Positions 27,047 to 36,359 are shown, counted from the stretch's first letter. The stretch is 64,000 nt of DNA from Streptococcus oralis (GCF_019334565.1 NZ_CP079724.1:1385001-1449000); one strand, 5' to 3'. Program-made: numbers and translations. Notes: generated from the letters alone by a model not told the origin.

Positions 27047-29263
27047 TTACTCCATTAAAAAATCATACATTTCTTGCACGGTACCCAGCGCCATCATTTC
27101 TTGGTCTTTAACGGTCTGTTTGAGATTTTGGTAAATCTGACTTTCAGCAATTTCCCTTTTCGGCGCTTCTTTATTGACTGTCATGACACCATCTTTGATC
27201 GTCACAAATCCCAGCTCTTCAAAGACTTGGATCATCTTGACCAGCAAGATTTGTTGGATATTGAGATAAGCCGCTAAATCCTTGAGCTTATAACGAATAT
27301 CAAACTCTGGGAACTGGTAAATAGTCTTGTACAATTTTGCAAACTGCTCTCTAGTCCCATAACCTGTCAGATAGTAGGCCTTGTCAATGTCATTTTTGAA
27401 ATAGACCGCAGAGAAGTGCTGTTCTTGAAAAATTGTCTTCAGCAAGGTAATATCTTCAGGAATGGTTTTCACAACCACAGCATCACTATTCGCTAGATCT
27501 GGCACCTCTCCAGAGAAATCCAAGACTGGAACCCCTTCTGGCAAGACTGCATTTTTCCCACGAATGTTAAAGAGTTGAACACCTTCCACACGCGCATCTA
27601 CCATCATCAACTGGAGGGCAGTTTGCCCATTCCATTGGTTGACAGACAAGGTGACTGCTAATTCTAGATTCTTGGTTTGAGAAAATTCTGTTGCCCATCT
27701 ACCTTGTCCAAAGGCCACCACTTCAAAACTCGCCTCTCCCTTGAAAATTTTTAGTTTGAGGTGGGCATTGCCTGCTCCCATGGTACGAGCACTTTCGACA
27801 TGAAAATCCTTGATATAAAAGACAGGTTTCTGATTATCCATCCCAAAGGGTGCCAAGCGTTCAAAGCTTTTAACCGTTTCCAAGCTAAGAGTCTCCAAAT
27901 CCAACTCTTCATCTAGATTTAACTTGTTCTTACCACTAGCATCTGCAACTTTTTCACGGACATAGTCTTCCAAGACTTGAGATAAATCTGAAAGTTTCTC
28001 AACTTCCAGCGTCATTCCAGCTGCACCAGCATGGCCGCCAAAGGCGATAAAGAGGTCTCGATGGGGATCCAGAGCTTCAAAAATATCGACTGCTTCCACA
28101 CTACGAGCGCTACCCTTGGCACGACCATCTTCTATATTAAGAACGATGACTGTCTGCCCCAATTCCTCTAGCAAGCGCCCAGCCACGATACCCAGAACGC
28201 CAGGATTCCAGCCTTCCTTGGCCAAAACCTGGACCTTCTTCTCAGGATCCACCATGGTCTTAGCTTCTTCATAGATTGACTGAACGATTTCCTTGCGCTC
28301 TTCGTTTTTCTGGTGAATCATGAGGGCAATCTCATGTGCTTCCTCATCGTCAAACCCAGTCAGCAAATCAATGGCAGGATTGGGATCATCCAATCGCCCC
28401 AAGGCATTTAAACGAGGGGCAATCTGAAAACCAACTGTTTCTTCTGTTACTTCATTCGCAGCAATCCCTGCCATGTCCAGCATTTCTTGTAGTCCAATGC
28501 GCTGGGTATGTCCCAACATTTCCAGACCATATTGAACCATGATACGGTTTTCATCCGTCAAGCTCACCATATCTGCAATGGTACCGATAGCTACCAAATC
28601 GAGCAACTCAACTTGCACTTCTTCTAAAAGAGCGCAAGCCAGCTTGAAAGCCACTCCGCATCCGGCCAAATATTTGAAGGGATAATCTGCATCTGGATGC
28701 TCAGGGTGAACAATCGCATAGGCATCAGGAAGGGTTTCAGGCATGGAATGGTGGTCGGTCACAATGACATCCACTCCCATAGACTGGGCCAATTCAATGG
28801 CTTCGTGACCCGCAACCCCATTATCCACTGTCACAATCAAGGAAATACCCTCTTGCTCGATAAAGTATTTATAAACACTGGCATTGGGACCATAGCCATC
28901 GGTAAAACGATTGGGTAGGTAAACACGGCACTCAGCACCAAGCTGTTCCAAACTTTCCTTCACAATCGAAGCTGAAGTCATACCATCCACATCGTAGTCT
29001 CCATAGATGAGAATATTCTCCCCTTCCTCAATGGCCTGACGAATCCGTTCCACTGCCTTGTCCATATCATGGAGCAGATAGGGGTCATGTAAATCCTCTA
29101 AAGAAGGTTCTAAAAACTTCTTTAGACTTTCTTCATCCTGAATCCCTCTTTCAAATAATAAGCGAGCCACCTCAGGACCCAGTCCAGCCTTCTTGGCTAT
29201 CTTTGTAAAATCCGCATCTTCAACCTGCGGGGCAAACTGCCATTCATAAGTAGGTGTTATCAA
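27047..29263 (-). CDS. recJ: Single-stranded-DNA exonuclease RecJ
   Basis: 5'-3' exonuclease of recombination and mismatch repair. DHH domain motifs are clear: YGDYDVDGMTSASI (about 90), VTVDNG, VTDHHSMPE (about 165), then DHHA1 with GGHAGAAG (about 385), an OB fold and a C-terminal RecJ_C domain. The frame is open to 29320, but a TGtTATAAT box lies at 29300-29305, so transcripts should begin near 29293. The first good in-frame start downstream is the TTG at 29263 (M-ITPTYEWQF), giving 738 residues. The start is the least certain part. Confidence 0.9.
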   Translation of the reverse strand: MITPTYEWQFAPQVEDADFTKIAKKAGLGPEVARLLFERGIQDEESLKKFLEPSLEDLHDPYLLHDMDKAVERIRQAIEEGENILIYGDYDVDGMTSASIVKESLEQLGAECRVYLPNRFTDGYGPNASVYKYFIEQEGISLIVTVDNGVAGHEAIELAQSMGVDVIVTDHHSMPETLPDAYAIVHPEHPDADYPFKYLAGCGVAFKLACALLEEVQVELLDLVAIGTIADMVSLTDENRIMVQYGLEMLGHTQRIGLQEMLDMAGIAANEVTEETVGFQIAPRLNALGRLDDPNPAIDLLTGFDDEEAHEIALMIHQKNEERKEIVQSIYEEAKTMVDPEKKVQVLAKEGWNPGVLGIVAGRLLEELGQTVIVLNIEDGRAKGSARSVEAVDIFEALDPHRDLFIAFGGHAGAAGMTLEVEKLSDLSQVLEDYVREKVADASGKNKLNLDEELDLETLSLETVKSFERLAPFGMDNQKPVFYIKDFHVESARTMGAGNAHLKLKIFKGEASFEVVAFGQGRWATEFSQTKNLELAVTLSVNQWNGQTALQLMMVDARVEGVQLFNIRGKNAVLPEGVPVLDFSGEVPDLANSDAVVVKTIPEDITLLKTIFQEQHFSAVYFKNDIDKAYYLTGYGTREQFAKLYKTIYQFPEFDIRYKLKDLAAYLNIQQILLVKMIQVFEELGFVTIKDGVMTVNKEAPKREIAESQIYQNLKQTVKDQEMMALGTVQEMYDFLME

Positions 29264-29299
29264 AAAGACATCCGCTCTTTCTAAGAATTCTATCGTTTC

Positions 29300-29305
29300 A
29301 TTATA
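29300..29305 (-). promoter_or_regulatory. recJ extended -10 element
   Basis: Minus-strand ATCATGTTATAATG, without a good -35. It shares the ATCATGTTATAA core with three other promoters in the window and argues for the shorter recJ start. Confidence 0.5.
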
Positions 29306-29405
29306 ACATGATTTAGGCATTTTCTCTATCCAGATTGCTTTTTTATAACATTTTAGTGAATTTTTTTCAGATATGATTTGACAAGAACATTCTTTTGGTG
29401 TAGAA

Positions 29406-29417
29406 TCATGTTATAAA
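29406..29417 (+). promoter_or_regulatory. Promoter core of the amino-acid ABC operon
   Basis: ATCATGTTATAA: extended -10 (TGtTATAAA, 29409-29417) about 24 bases before the first gene. A TTGACA at 29378-29383 is too far (28 bases) to be its -35. A partial CodY-like TTTTTTCAGATATGA lies just upstream. Confidence 0.5.
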
Positions 29418-29440
29418 ATCTAACACAAAGGAGATCTCTC

Positions 29441-30199
29441 ATGGCTTTAGTAGAATTTAAAAACGTCGAAAAATATTATGGAGACTATCACGCACTCCGC
29501 GACATCAATCTCCGTTTTGAAAAAGGACAAGTTGTTGTCCTGCTTGGACCTTCTGGTTCTGGGAAGTCCACTCTTATCCGTACGATCAATGGTTTAGAGG
29601 CTATTGACAAAGGAAGTCTCCTGGTCAATGGACACCAAGTCGCAGGTGCTAGTCAGAAAGATTTAGTTCCTCTTCGTAAGGAAGTTGGCATGGTTTTTCA
29701 ACATTTTAACCTTTATCCACACAAAACAGTGTTAGAAAATGTTACACTAGCGCCCATAAAGGTTCTAGGAATTGATAAAAAAGAAGCTGAAAAAACAGCC
29801 CAAAAATATCTGGAATTTGTAAATATGTGGGACAAGAAAGATTCCTATCCAGCCATGCTATCTGGTGGACAAAAGCAACGGATTGCCATTGCACGCGGAC
29901 TCGCTATGCATCCCGAACTCCTCCTCTTTGATGAGCCAACATCTGCTCTTGATCCTGAGACTATCGGTGATGTTCTAGCAGTTATGCAAAAACTGGCACA
30001 TGACGGGATGAACATGATCATCGTTACCCACGAAATGGGCTTTGCTCGAGAGGTTGCGGACCGCATTATCTTTATGGCCGACGGAGAGGTTTTAGTAGAT
30101 ACGATAGATGTCGATGACTTTTTCGACAATCCAAGCGAACCTCGTGCCCAACAATTCCTCAGCAAAATTATCAACCACGAAAGTGACAAAGTCAAATAA
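29441..30199 (+). CDS. Polar amino-acid ABC transporter, ATPase
   Basis: Cytoplasmic ATPase of 252 residues powering a polar amino-acid importer (GlnQ/ArtP type). Walker A GPSGSGKST (about 38-46), Q-loop VFQHFNLYPH, signature LSGGQKQRIAIARGLA (about 140-154), Walker B LLLFDEPTSALD and the switch His in VTHEMGF are complete. Ribosome site AAGGAGAT. First gene of a four-gene operon with a binding protein and two permeases. Confidence 0.93.
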   Translation: MALVEFKNVEKYYGDYHALRDINLRFEKGQVVVLLGPSGSGKSTLIRTINGLEAIDKGSLLVNGHQVAGASQKDLVPLRKEVGMVFQHFNLYPHKTVLENVTLAPIKVLGIDKKEAEKTAQKYLEFVNMWDKKDSYPAMLSGGQKQRIAIARGLAMHPELLLFDEPTSALDPETIGDVLAVMQKLAHDGMNMIIVTHEMGFAREVADRIIFMADGEVLVDTIDVDDFFDNPSEPRAQQFLSKIINHESDKVK

Positions 30200-30209
30200 G
30201 GAGGCGCCT

Positions 30210-31004
30210 ATGAAAAAGAAATTCTTTTTATCAGCATTATTGATTAGCCTTTTCGGTCTTTCTGCTGCCAAACCAGTGCAAGCCGATACTAGCGTCGCAG
30301 ACATTCAAAAAAGAGGCGAACTAGTTGTCGGCGTTAAACAAGACGTTCCCAATTTTGGCTACAAGGATCCCAAGACAGGGAATTATTCTGGTATCGAAAC
30401 CGACTTAGCCAAGATGATTGCAGACGAACTCAAAGTCAAGATTCGCTACGTTCCTGTTACCGCACAAACTCGTGGACCACTACTAGACAACGAACAGGTC
30501 GACATGGATATCGCAACCTTCACCATCACAGATGAACGTAAAAAATTGTACAATTTCACCAGTCCCTACTATACGGATGCTTCCGGCTTTTTGGTCAATA
30601 AATCCGCCAACATCAAAAGCATTGAGGACCTAAACGGTAAAACCATTGGGGTTGCCCAAGGATCCATCACCCAGCGCTTGATCACTGAACTGGGCAAAAA
30701 GAAAGGTCTAACCTTTAAATTCGTTGAACTTGGTTCCTACCCAGAATTGATTACTTCCCTTCACGCTCACCGTATTGATGCCTTTTCCGTGGACCGCTCT
30801 ATCCTGTCTGGCTACATTAGTAAACGGACAGAACTACTAGATGATAGTTTTAAGCCATCTGACTACGGTATCGTCACCAAGAAATCAAACACCGAGCTCA
30901 ACGATTATCTTGATAGCTTGGTCACTAAATGGACCAAGGATGGTAGTTTGCAGAAACTTTATGACCGTTACAAGCTCAAACCATCTAGCCATACCGCAGA
31001 TTAA
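30210..31004 (+). CDS. Amino-acid ABC transporter, substrate-binding protein
   Basis: Extracytoplasmic binding protein of 264 residues (SBP_bac_3). The frame is open from 30108 through the preceding gene, but the ATG at 30210 follows AAGGAGG and begins a signal peptide (KKKFFLSALLISLFGLSAAKPVQAD). The family ligand motif GIETDLAKMIAD and VAQGSITQRL are present. Unlike most Gram-positive binding proteins it has no lipobox, and no cysteine anywhere; the AKPVQAD end fits signal peptidase I. How it stays at the cell is therefore unclear. Likely glutamine/glutamate/arginine-type substrate, not resolved. Confidence 0.9.
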   Translation: MKKKFFLSALLISLFGLSAAKPVQADTSVADIQKRGELVVGVKQDVPNFGYKDPKTGNYSGIETDLAKMIADELKVKIRYVPVTAQTRGPLLDNEQVDMDIATFTITDERKKLYNFTSPYYTDASGFLVNKSANIKSIEDLNGKTIGVAQGSITQRLITELGKKKGLTFKFVELGSYPELITSLHAHRIDAFSVDRSILSGYISKRTELLDDSFKPSDYGIVTKKSNTELNDYLDSLVTKWTKDGSLQKLYDRYKLKPSSHTAD

Positions 31005-31016
31005 GGAGGACACCCC

Positions 31017-31694
31017 ATGACAGATTTATCATCTTGGACAGCCTATTTTCAGGATTTTGGACAATTTTTCAATGGTTTCCTCTTCACCCTTGCCCTAGCG
31101 GTTGGTTCCTTTATCCTCGCCATGGTTTTGGGCATCTTCTTTGGGGCCATGTCAACCAGCAAACGCCCATTCTTGCGTGTTTTGGCTCGTATCTTTGTCG
31201 AATTTTACCAAAATACTCCCCTCTTGGTGCAGTTTGTCATCGTCTTTTATGGTTTGCCTCTTATCAGTGATCACACCATCATGATTCCAATTTATTGGAC
31301 TGCTGTACTTTGTGTGGGACTCTATCACGGTGCCTATATTGCGGAGGTTATTCGTTCAGGGATTCAGTCTATTCCTAGCGGTCAGATGGAGGCCGCCTTG
31401 TCGCAAGGTTTCACCTATATCAGTGCCATGCGCTTGATTATCTTGCCTCAAGCCTTCCGTATCATTCTCCCACCTTTGACCAACCAAATCGTCAACCTCA
31501 TCAAGAACACCTCTACCGTAGCTATCATCTCTGGAGTAGACTTGATGTTTGTGACCAAATCTTGGTCGGCCCTCAACGGAAACTATATCCCAGCCTTTTT
31601 AGGCGCTGCTCTTCTCTACTTTGCTCTATGCTTCCCTGTTGCCCAGTTTGGTCGCAAGATGGAGCAAGCCAACAAAAAAGCCTATTCACTTTAG
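31017..31694 (+). CDS. Amino-acid ABC transporter permease 1
   Basis: Inner-membrane permease of 225 residues, HisM/GlnP type, with about five segments. The coupling EAA loop is EAALSQGFTYISAMRLIILPQAFRIILPPLTNQ (about 125-157), and the YxNTPLLVQ motif (FYQNTPLLVQFV) is typical of polar amino-acid permeases. Ribosome site AAGGAGG, 12 bases after the binding-protein gene. It pairs with permease 2 to form the channel. Confidence 0.92.
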   Translation: MTDLSSWTAYFQDFGQFFNGFLFTLALAVGSFILAMVLGIFFGAMSTSKRPFLRVLARIFVEFYQNTPLLVQFVIVFYGLPLISDHTIMIPIYWTAVLCVGLYHGAYIAEVIRSGIQSIPSGQMEAALSQGFTYISAMRLIILPQAFRIILPPLTNQIVNLIKNTSTVAIISGVDLMFVTKSWSALNGNYIPAFLGAALLYFALCFPVAQFGRKMEQANKKAYSL

Positions 31695-31703
31695 GAGGTT
31701 ACT

Positions 31704-32363
31704 ATGGAATCTATTTTAGAAGTTTTGACCCCAGATAACCTAGTCTTTATCTTTAAAGGATTTGGCTTGACCCTCTACATTTCTCTAATTGCTATCGTCC
31801 TCTCGACCCTTATCGGAACAGTACTAGCCGTCATGAGAAATGGGAAAAATCCTGTCTTACGGATCATCTCCAGCATTTATATCGAGTTTGTACGTAACGT
31901 TCCCAACCTTCTCTGGATTTTCACCATTTTTTTGGTGTTCAAGATGAAGTCGACGCCAGCTGGCATTACCGCCTTCACCCTCTTTACATCAGCAGCCTTG
32001 GCTGAGATTATCCGAGGTGGCCTCAATGCCGTAGACAAGGGGCAGTACGAAGCAGGAATGTCACAAGGATTCACTTCTGCCCAAATCCTCTACCACATCA
32101 TTCTCCCACAAGCAATCCGTAAAATGCTGCCAGCTATCATTTCTCAGTTTGTGACCGTGATTAAGGATACCAGTCTGCTCTATTCTGTTATCGCTCTACA
32201 AGAACTCTTTGGCGCCAGTCAAATCCTCATGGGACGTTATTTCGAACCAGAGCAGGTCTTCAGTCTTTATATCCTGATTGCCTTGATTTACTTTATCTTT
32301 AACTTTGCTATTTCTAGCTTGTCTCATAAGCTGGCAAAACGTTGGCAACAAGCCGCAGAATAA
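31704..32363 (+). CDS. Amino-acid ABC transporter permease 2
   Basis: Inner-membrane permease of 219 residues with the same architecture as permease 1: FVRNVPNLLWIF in place of YQNTPLLVQ and EAA loop EAGMSQGFTSAQILYHIILPQAIRKMLPA. Ribosome site AGGAGG, 9 bases after permease 1. Last gene of the operon; a strong terminator follows. Confidence 0.92.
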   Translation: MESILEVLTPDNLVFIFKGFGLTLYISLIAIVLSTLIGTVLAVMRNGKNPVLRIISSIYIEFVRNVPNLLWIFTIFLVFKMKSTPAGITAFTLFTSAALAEIIRGGLNAVDKGQYEAGMSQGFTSAQILYHIILPQAIRKMLPAIISQFVTVIKDTSLLYSVIALQELFGASQILMGRYFEPEQVFSLYILIALIYFIFNFAISSLSHKLAKRWQQAAE

Positions 32364-32369
32364 AAAAAG

Positions 32370-32406
32370 AAATGTGAACTCAAAACAAGGGTTCACATTT
32401 TTTGCT
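32370..32406 (+). terminator. Terminator of the amino-acid ABC operon
   Basis: Stem AAATGTGAAC / GTTCACATTT then TTTTGCT. The same stem recurs at 33287-33316. Confidence 0.85.
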
Positions 32407-32433
32407 ATAAATGAAAAAGAGTATCTCAATACT

Positions 32434-32448
32434 ATGCAAACGTTTTAC
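32434..32448 (+). promoter_or_regulatory. cre-like site before the nucleotidyltransferase gene
   Basis: ATGCAAACGTTTTAC resembles a CcpA site (WTGNNARCGNWWWCA) except at the last two bases. It lies just upstream of a TAAAAT -10 candidate at 32456-32461. Confidence 0.35.
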
Positions 32449-32493
32449 TTTTTGGTAAAATGACTTTAAAACCATAAAGCAAGGAGAAAAATC

Positions 32494-33276
32494 ATGATCC
32501 ACGAACTTTGCAAAGAATTCTCTCAACTGAAACAAGTAGAAGCAATTGCTCTTGGTGGTTCTCGTGCAGGACAAGCCTACGATCAAAATTCTGACTATGA
32601 TGTTTATATCTATCTCAACTCTTCTATTGATGAGGCGACTCGTCAAATCATTCTTAGCAACTATTGCTCCTATATGGAAATTGGAAACCAGTTTTGGGAA
32701 TTAGAGGACGACTGTGTACTAAACAACGGTATCCAAATCGAGTTGATTTATCGTTCGCTGGAGTCGTTTGAACAAGAATTGAACTCAACCGTTTTTCAAC
32801 ACAAAGCTCAAAATGCTTATACAACTTGCATGTGGCATAATCTACTCCACAGCAAGATTCTATACGATCCGAATGGAAACTATGCTTCGCTCCAAAGAGC
32901 CTACCAGATTCCCTATCCACAGGAACTCAAAAAGCATATCATTGAAAGGCAACTCCTTTTGCTAGAACAAGCCATGCCTGCCTTCTCTCACCAAATAGAA
33001 AAAGCTATCAAACGCCAAGATTTTCTCAGTATGAATCATCGTACAAGTGAATTTTTTGCTTCCTATTTTGACTTGTTATTTGCGCTCAATGAGCAAACCC
33101 ATCCTGGGGAAAAACGAATGTTGGAGTACGCAAAGACCAATTGTACTCTCCTCCCTAAGCAATTTGAAGAAACTATTCGCAAGTATTTCCAACTACTCTA
33201 TCAACCACAACAAGGAGAACAAGCGATCGTAACCTTGCAAACTATCCTGAAGGAACTAAAAGCCATTTTGCCATAG
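32494..33276 (+). CDS. Nucleotidyltransferase-domain protein (DUF4037-like)
   Basis: Cytosolic protein of 260 residues. The N-terminus is a minimal nucleotidyltransferase with LGGSRAGQAYDQNSDYDVYIY (about 21-41; GGSR and the DxD pair), as in antibiotic adenylyltransferases and MNT-like proteins. The rest is helical and matches the DUF4037 group. Substrate unknown; an aminoglycoside role cannot be claimed. Ribosome site AAGGAG. It stands alone between two nearly identical terminators. Confidence 0.75.
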   Translation: MIHELCKEFSQLKQVEAIALGGSRAGQAYDQNSDYDVYIYLNSSIDEATRQIILSNYCSYMEIGNQFWELEDDCVLNNGIQIELIYRSLESFEQELNSTVFQHKAQNAYTTCMWHNLLHSKILYDPNGNYASLQRAYQIPYPQELKKHIIERQLLLLEQAMPAFSHQIEKAIKRQDFLSMNHRTSEFFASYFDLLFALNEQTHPGEKRMLEYAKTNCTLLPKQFEETIRKYFQLLYQPQQGEQAIVTLQTILKELKAILP

Positions 33277-33286
33277 ACCAAAAAGA

Positions 33287-33321
33287 AAATGTGAACCTCT
33301 GTTGCTGTTCACATTTTTATT
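33287..33321 (+). terminator. Terminator of the nucleotidyltransferase gene
   Basis: Stem AAATGTGAAC / GTTCACATTT with a 10-base loop, then TTATTTG. Confidence 0.85.
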
Positions 33322-33424
33322 TGTCGTTGACTGTAAAATTCTAATCTACTCATATTCAGTTGCCTATTTTTGACTCTCTCTCTGAAAATCTGCAACTAGG
33401 TTAGAAATTGTTCAATTGATTGAC

Positions 33425-33554
33425 GAGCAATCATGAAGCCGTTCCAAAAACCGCACTCACAATCACTTACCCTGCTCTTTCATTACTAGTGACAATTTTT
33501 CCCTTAGGGTTACTACAAGATTTTTTAGAGATTCTAACAAGAATTACAATATGA
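33425..33554 (+). pseudogene. Possible gene remnant, hydrophobic C-terminus
   Basis: After a stop, the plus strand reads NHEAVPKTALTITYPALS followed by LLVTIFPLGLLQDFL to a stop at 33554, about 40 codons with no start codon or ribosome site. The pattern looks like the last membrane segment of a permease-like protein. It is short, so chance reading is possible. Confidence 0.25.
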
Positions 33555-33564
33555 ATTTTACATA

Positions 33565-34587
33565 TTACCATAGAACACCTCTATAGGAGAAAATCAGAGC
33601 TAAAATTAATAAAATATAGAAGGCGATAAAAAGCCATCTCATCTTAACACATAGAGCAATATATTCTCTGATAAAGGCCGATGGAATATAGTAGGCGGCT
33701 GTACGACAACCAAGGCCATCCCCCTTCATACCAATACGGCGAGCATAGGTACTAGTACGAAAAACATGATAATCATTGGTTACAAAGAGAAAACGTGGAC
33801 TGGTCATCAGCCTCTCTCCCATTTCTTTTGAGAAGAGAAGATTCTCATAGGTTGTCGTTGAGTCTTCCTCTAGGAGAATTGCTTCTCTCGGAACATCCGT
33901 CTCTTCCAACAAATAGTTACAAATTGCCTGAGCCTCGGAAATCTTCTCATCCCCTCCTCGACCACCACTAGCGATGATTTTAACATTGGGATTGAGAGAC
34001 TGGTGATAAGCTTCTACTGCCTTATCAATGCGACTCTTCAGTAAGGGAGTCACTTTTTCTCCATTCAATAAGCCTGCTCCGTGAATGATGATAAAATCAT
34101 AATATTTTTTCTTAGGAATAAAAAGATACAGGATAGAATAAAGCAAAAATCCTGCAAAGGCAAAACCAAAAATTAAATACGAATAAATCAAAAAGAAAAA
34201 GAATATATTCACTAGATGATTGGTGTAGAACAAGCCATTGGTATCGCCCACTCGAATCGCCATGATTACAAAAAAGAATAGAATCACGCAACCTAATCCT
34301 AGAGACAAATAATTTGCCTTGGATTTTCCTTCTTTTTTTAATAACACAAATCCATTATAAATAAGGAAAAAACCACTTAGAAAAACTAAAAGAGGCAGCA
34401 GGAGAAAAATCCCTGCAAAGAAAACCATGTGCACTTCTTTCTGCCCAGCTTCGTAAAAAAGATTGGCAATGGACATATAAGAAAAGAGCAGAGACAAAAG
34501 CAAGAGAGCTGGATTCCAGAGACTGCGATTGTCCCTTAAAAACGAAACGAGAAAAAGTAGGACAAAAAATCCTGTGATAAAGTACAT
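33565..34587 (-). CDS. YdcF-like membrane protein (DUF218)
   Basis: Membrane protein of 340 residues: about five N-terminal segments (1-165), then an ElyC/SanA/YdcF DUF218 domain (about 170-320) with IIHGAGLLNGEKVTPLL, IIASGGRGGDE, SEAQAICNYLLE, TTTYENLLFSKE and VTNDYHVFRT, and a final hydrophobic segment. The domain is linked to envelope biogenesis and vancomycin tolerance in enterobacteria; the streptococcal role is unknown. Ribosome site AAAGGAGGAG. Confidence 0.88.
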   Translation of the reverse strand: MYFITGFFVLLFLVSFLRDNRSLWNPALLLLSLLFSYMSIANLFYEAGQKEVHMVFFAGIFLLLPLLVFLSGFFLIYNGFVLLKKEGKSKANYLSLGLGCVILFFFVIMAIRVGDTNGLFYTNHLVNIFFFFLIYSYLIFGFAFAGFLLYSILYLFIPKKKYYDFIIIHGAGLLNGEKVTPLLKSRIDKAVEAYHQSLNPNVKIIASGGRGGDEKISEAQAICNYLLEETDVPREAILLEEDSTTTYENLLFSKEMGERLMTSPRFLFVTNDYHVFRTSTYARRIGMKGDGLGCRTAAYYIPSAFIREYIALCVKMRWLFIAFYILLILALIFSYRGVLW

Positions 34588-34654
34588 AGTCTCCTCCTTT
34601 GATGACTACATTGTACCATAATTATAGCAATAGAAAAAGAGAACCTTAGTCCTC

Positions 34655-35092
34655 TTACTTAGAGAGTTTATTCTGAGCATCTGCTACAACCTGAGCCAGA
34701 CTTGTCTGACGAAGTTGATTCTCCATAGCTGCTTGAACATCGAACAACTTTTGGTCCAAGACTGCATGGATATTAGCACCAATTGGGCAATTAGGATTTG
34801 GATTGTCATGGAAACTAAAGAGCTTACCAGACTTTCCTAAACACTCTACAGCTTGGTAGACATCCAACAAACTGATATCCTGAAGGTCTTTTATAATCTC
34901 AGTTCCTCCCGTACCACGAGCAACTGAAATCAATCCAGCTTTTTTGAGTTGCGATAAAGTCTTACGGATAATAACTGGATTGACTCCGACACTTGCCGCA
35001 AGAAAATCGCTGGTTACTTTACTTTCTGTATCCTGCATTGCAATAATAATCATCATATGAGTCGCAATTGTAAATCGGCTTGAAATTTGCAT
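34655..35092 (-). CDS. Rrf2-family transcriptional regulator
   Basis: DNA-binding protein of 145 residues with an N-terminal winged helix (SRFTIATHMMIIIA, SDFLAASVGVNPVIIRKTLSQLKKAGLI) and the wing VARGTGGTEI. IscR-type regulators ligate an iron-sulfur cluster with three cysteines; here only one Cys (NPNCPIG, about 105) is present, so it is closer to the single-Cys YwnA/Rrf2-like group and may sense redox or another ligand. Ribosome site AGGAGAAG. Targets unknown. Confidence 0.88.
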   Translation of the reverse strand: MQISSRFTIATHMMIIIAMQDTESKVTSDFLAASVGVNPVIIRKTLSQLKKAGLISVARGTGGTEIIKDLQDISLLDVYQAVECLGKSGKLFSFHDNPNPNCPIGANIHAVLDQKLFDVQAAMENQLRQTSLAQVVADAQNKLSK

Positions 35093-35257
35093 CTTCTTCT
35101 CCTTTCATTGATATTTTATTCATCTTTTCCCGTATAAACATTATACCTTTTTTGATTTTCCTGTCAAATATTATCGACTGATTACCTTTTCCATGCAAAA
35201 AGTCCTGTATCCCTCTTGGCAACCAGAACAGCGGAGGACATACAAAGACTTATTTTT

Positions 35258-36199
35258 TTATGCAATTTTACGGACAATCCCTTTTGTTTTATGACTTGAC
35301 CAAACCGAGCTGATAGACACCCCAGCACCAACTAAGGTAAACACAGCTAACATAGCTAGATTATAAAAATAGTTATCTGGGAAATCACCGCTAAAGATTA
35401 ATTGATTCACCACTCGGAAAGCAAAGGCAAACTCAACCCCTAGTTTGGCAACGACTTCCATCGCCAAATCAATTTGATTCACTAGAAAGACAGTAATCAC
35501 CATCCAAATAGAGGAAATTACAATCCCCTTTCGAGATACCTTTCTTCCAAGTATTTCATATCCTTTAATGGTACAAATCCCCAGAACAATACCCGCTACC
35601 ATAGCTACATAACCTAGACGAGCGATAAATAGAGCAACTGCTCCACCAATCAAGGCTCCAAGCAACGCACCAACTGCTCCAAGAAGAACATTTTCCTTTT
35701 GATTTTGATAAGAATCCACCTCAATCTGAAGATTGCTCTTCAGCAATTGATAACTTTCCTCATTGATAAGGAAAATTGAATCACCTAATTGATAGAGACC
35801 AACAGGACCCTCCTGACCACTGTAGGCACACACTTGGACGAAATGATGGGTTTCAAGGAAGGCAACGAGATCTGTTATGAGCGTCTGTAACTTCTCAATT
35901 GTTTTTGATTTGCGCATGGCACCTTTTACAACAAAAGAAACAAGGTACTGGTTGATAGACAAGGTCGACAAGTTTGGAAGAGATTCACTCTTAAACTCAT
36001 CCCAAATCATTTCGTTTTCTTCTGAATCCGCAGGATTGCCATTCAAACTCACACTGACACAAAGTCGAAACTGATTTTTCACGTCAGTTTCTTGCAGGAA
36101 AAGTAAATAGCCTGACTGCGTGCCATAAATACTACGCGAATCTTCGTCAAATTGCAAGCCCAACTCCGAGGCAATTGCGTGTAACTCTTCTGGTTTCAT
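35258..36199 (-). CDS. Unknown four-segment membrane protein
   Basis: Protein of 313 residues with no family I can name. Residues 1-165 are soluble and look like a sensory or binding domain (ELGLQFDEDSRSIYGTQSGYLLFLQ). Residues about 170-310 hold four hydrophobic segments, the first very Gly/Ala rich (LLGAVGALLGALIGGAVALFIA). A frame extension to 36244 is open, but the ATG at 36199 follows AGAGGAGAC. The soluble domain must be cytosolic, as there is no signal peptide. No operon partners; the second phosphoesterase lies upstream on the same strand. Confidence 0.75.
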   Translation of the reverse strand: MKPEELHAIASELGLQFDEDSRSIYGTQSGYLLFLQETDVKNQFRLCVSVSLNGNPADSEENEMIWDEFKSESLPNLSTLSINQYLVSFVVKGAMRKSKTIEKLQTLITDLVAFLETHHFVQVCAYSGQEGPVGLYQLGDSIFLINEESYQLLKSNLQIEVDSYQNQKENVLLGAVGALLGALIGGAVALFIARLGYVAMVAGIVLGICTIKGYEILGRKVSRKGIVISSIWMVITVFLVNQIDLAMEVVAKLGVEFAFAFRVVNQLIFSGDFPDNYFYNLAMLAVFTLVGAGVSISSVWSSHKTKGIVRKIA

Positions 36200-36359
36200 T
36201 ATTTGTCTCCTCTTATTTTGAATATCAATTAGTATGAGATTCAAATTAGTTTTATTCCGTTATTCTAACATAAATTTGAGAAGCCGTCAATTCGTATCCA
36301 GTTCGACTTATCGCAAAACAGCAGTCACTAGACTATCTTATTTCTAGCTAGAAGTCCTC

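Noticed and set aside
32494..33276. Aminoglycoside adenylyltransferase resistance gene
   Set aside because: Only the generic nucleotidyltransferase motif is present; the rest does not resemble AadA or AadE closely enough.
32370..33321. Repeated AAATGTGAAC/GTTCACATTT hairpins as a mobile repeat
   Set aside because: Both are ordinary terminators directly after genes with T-runs; similarity is limited to the stem.
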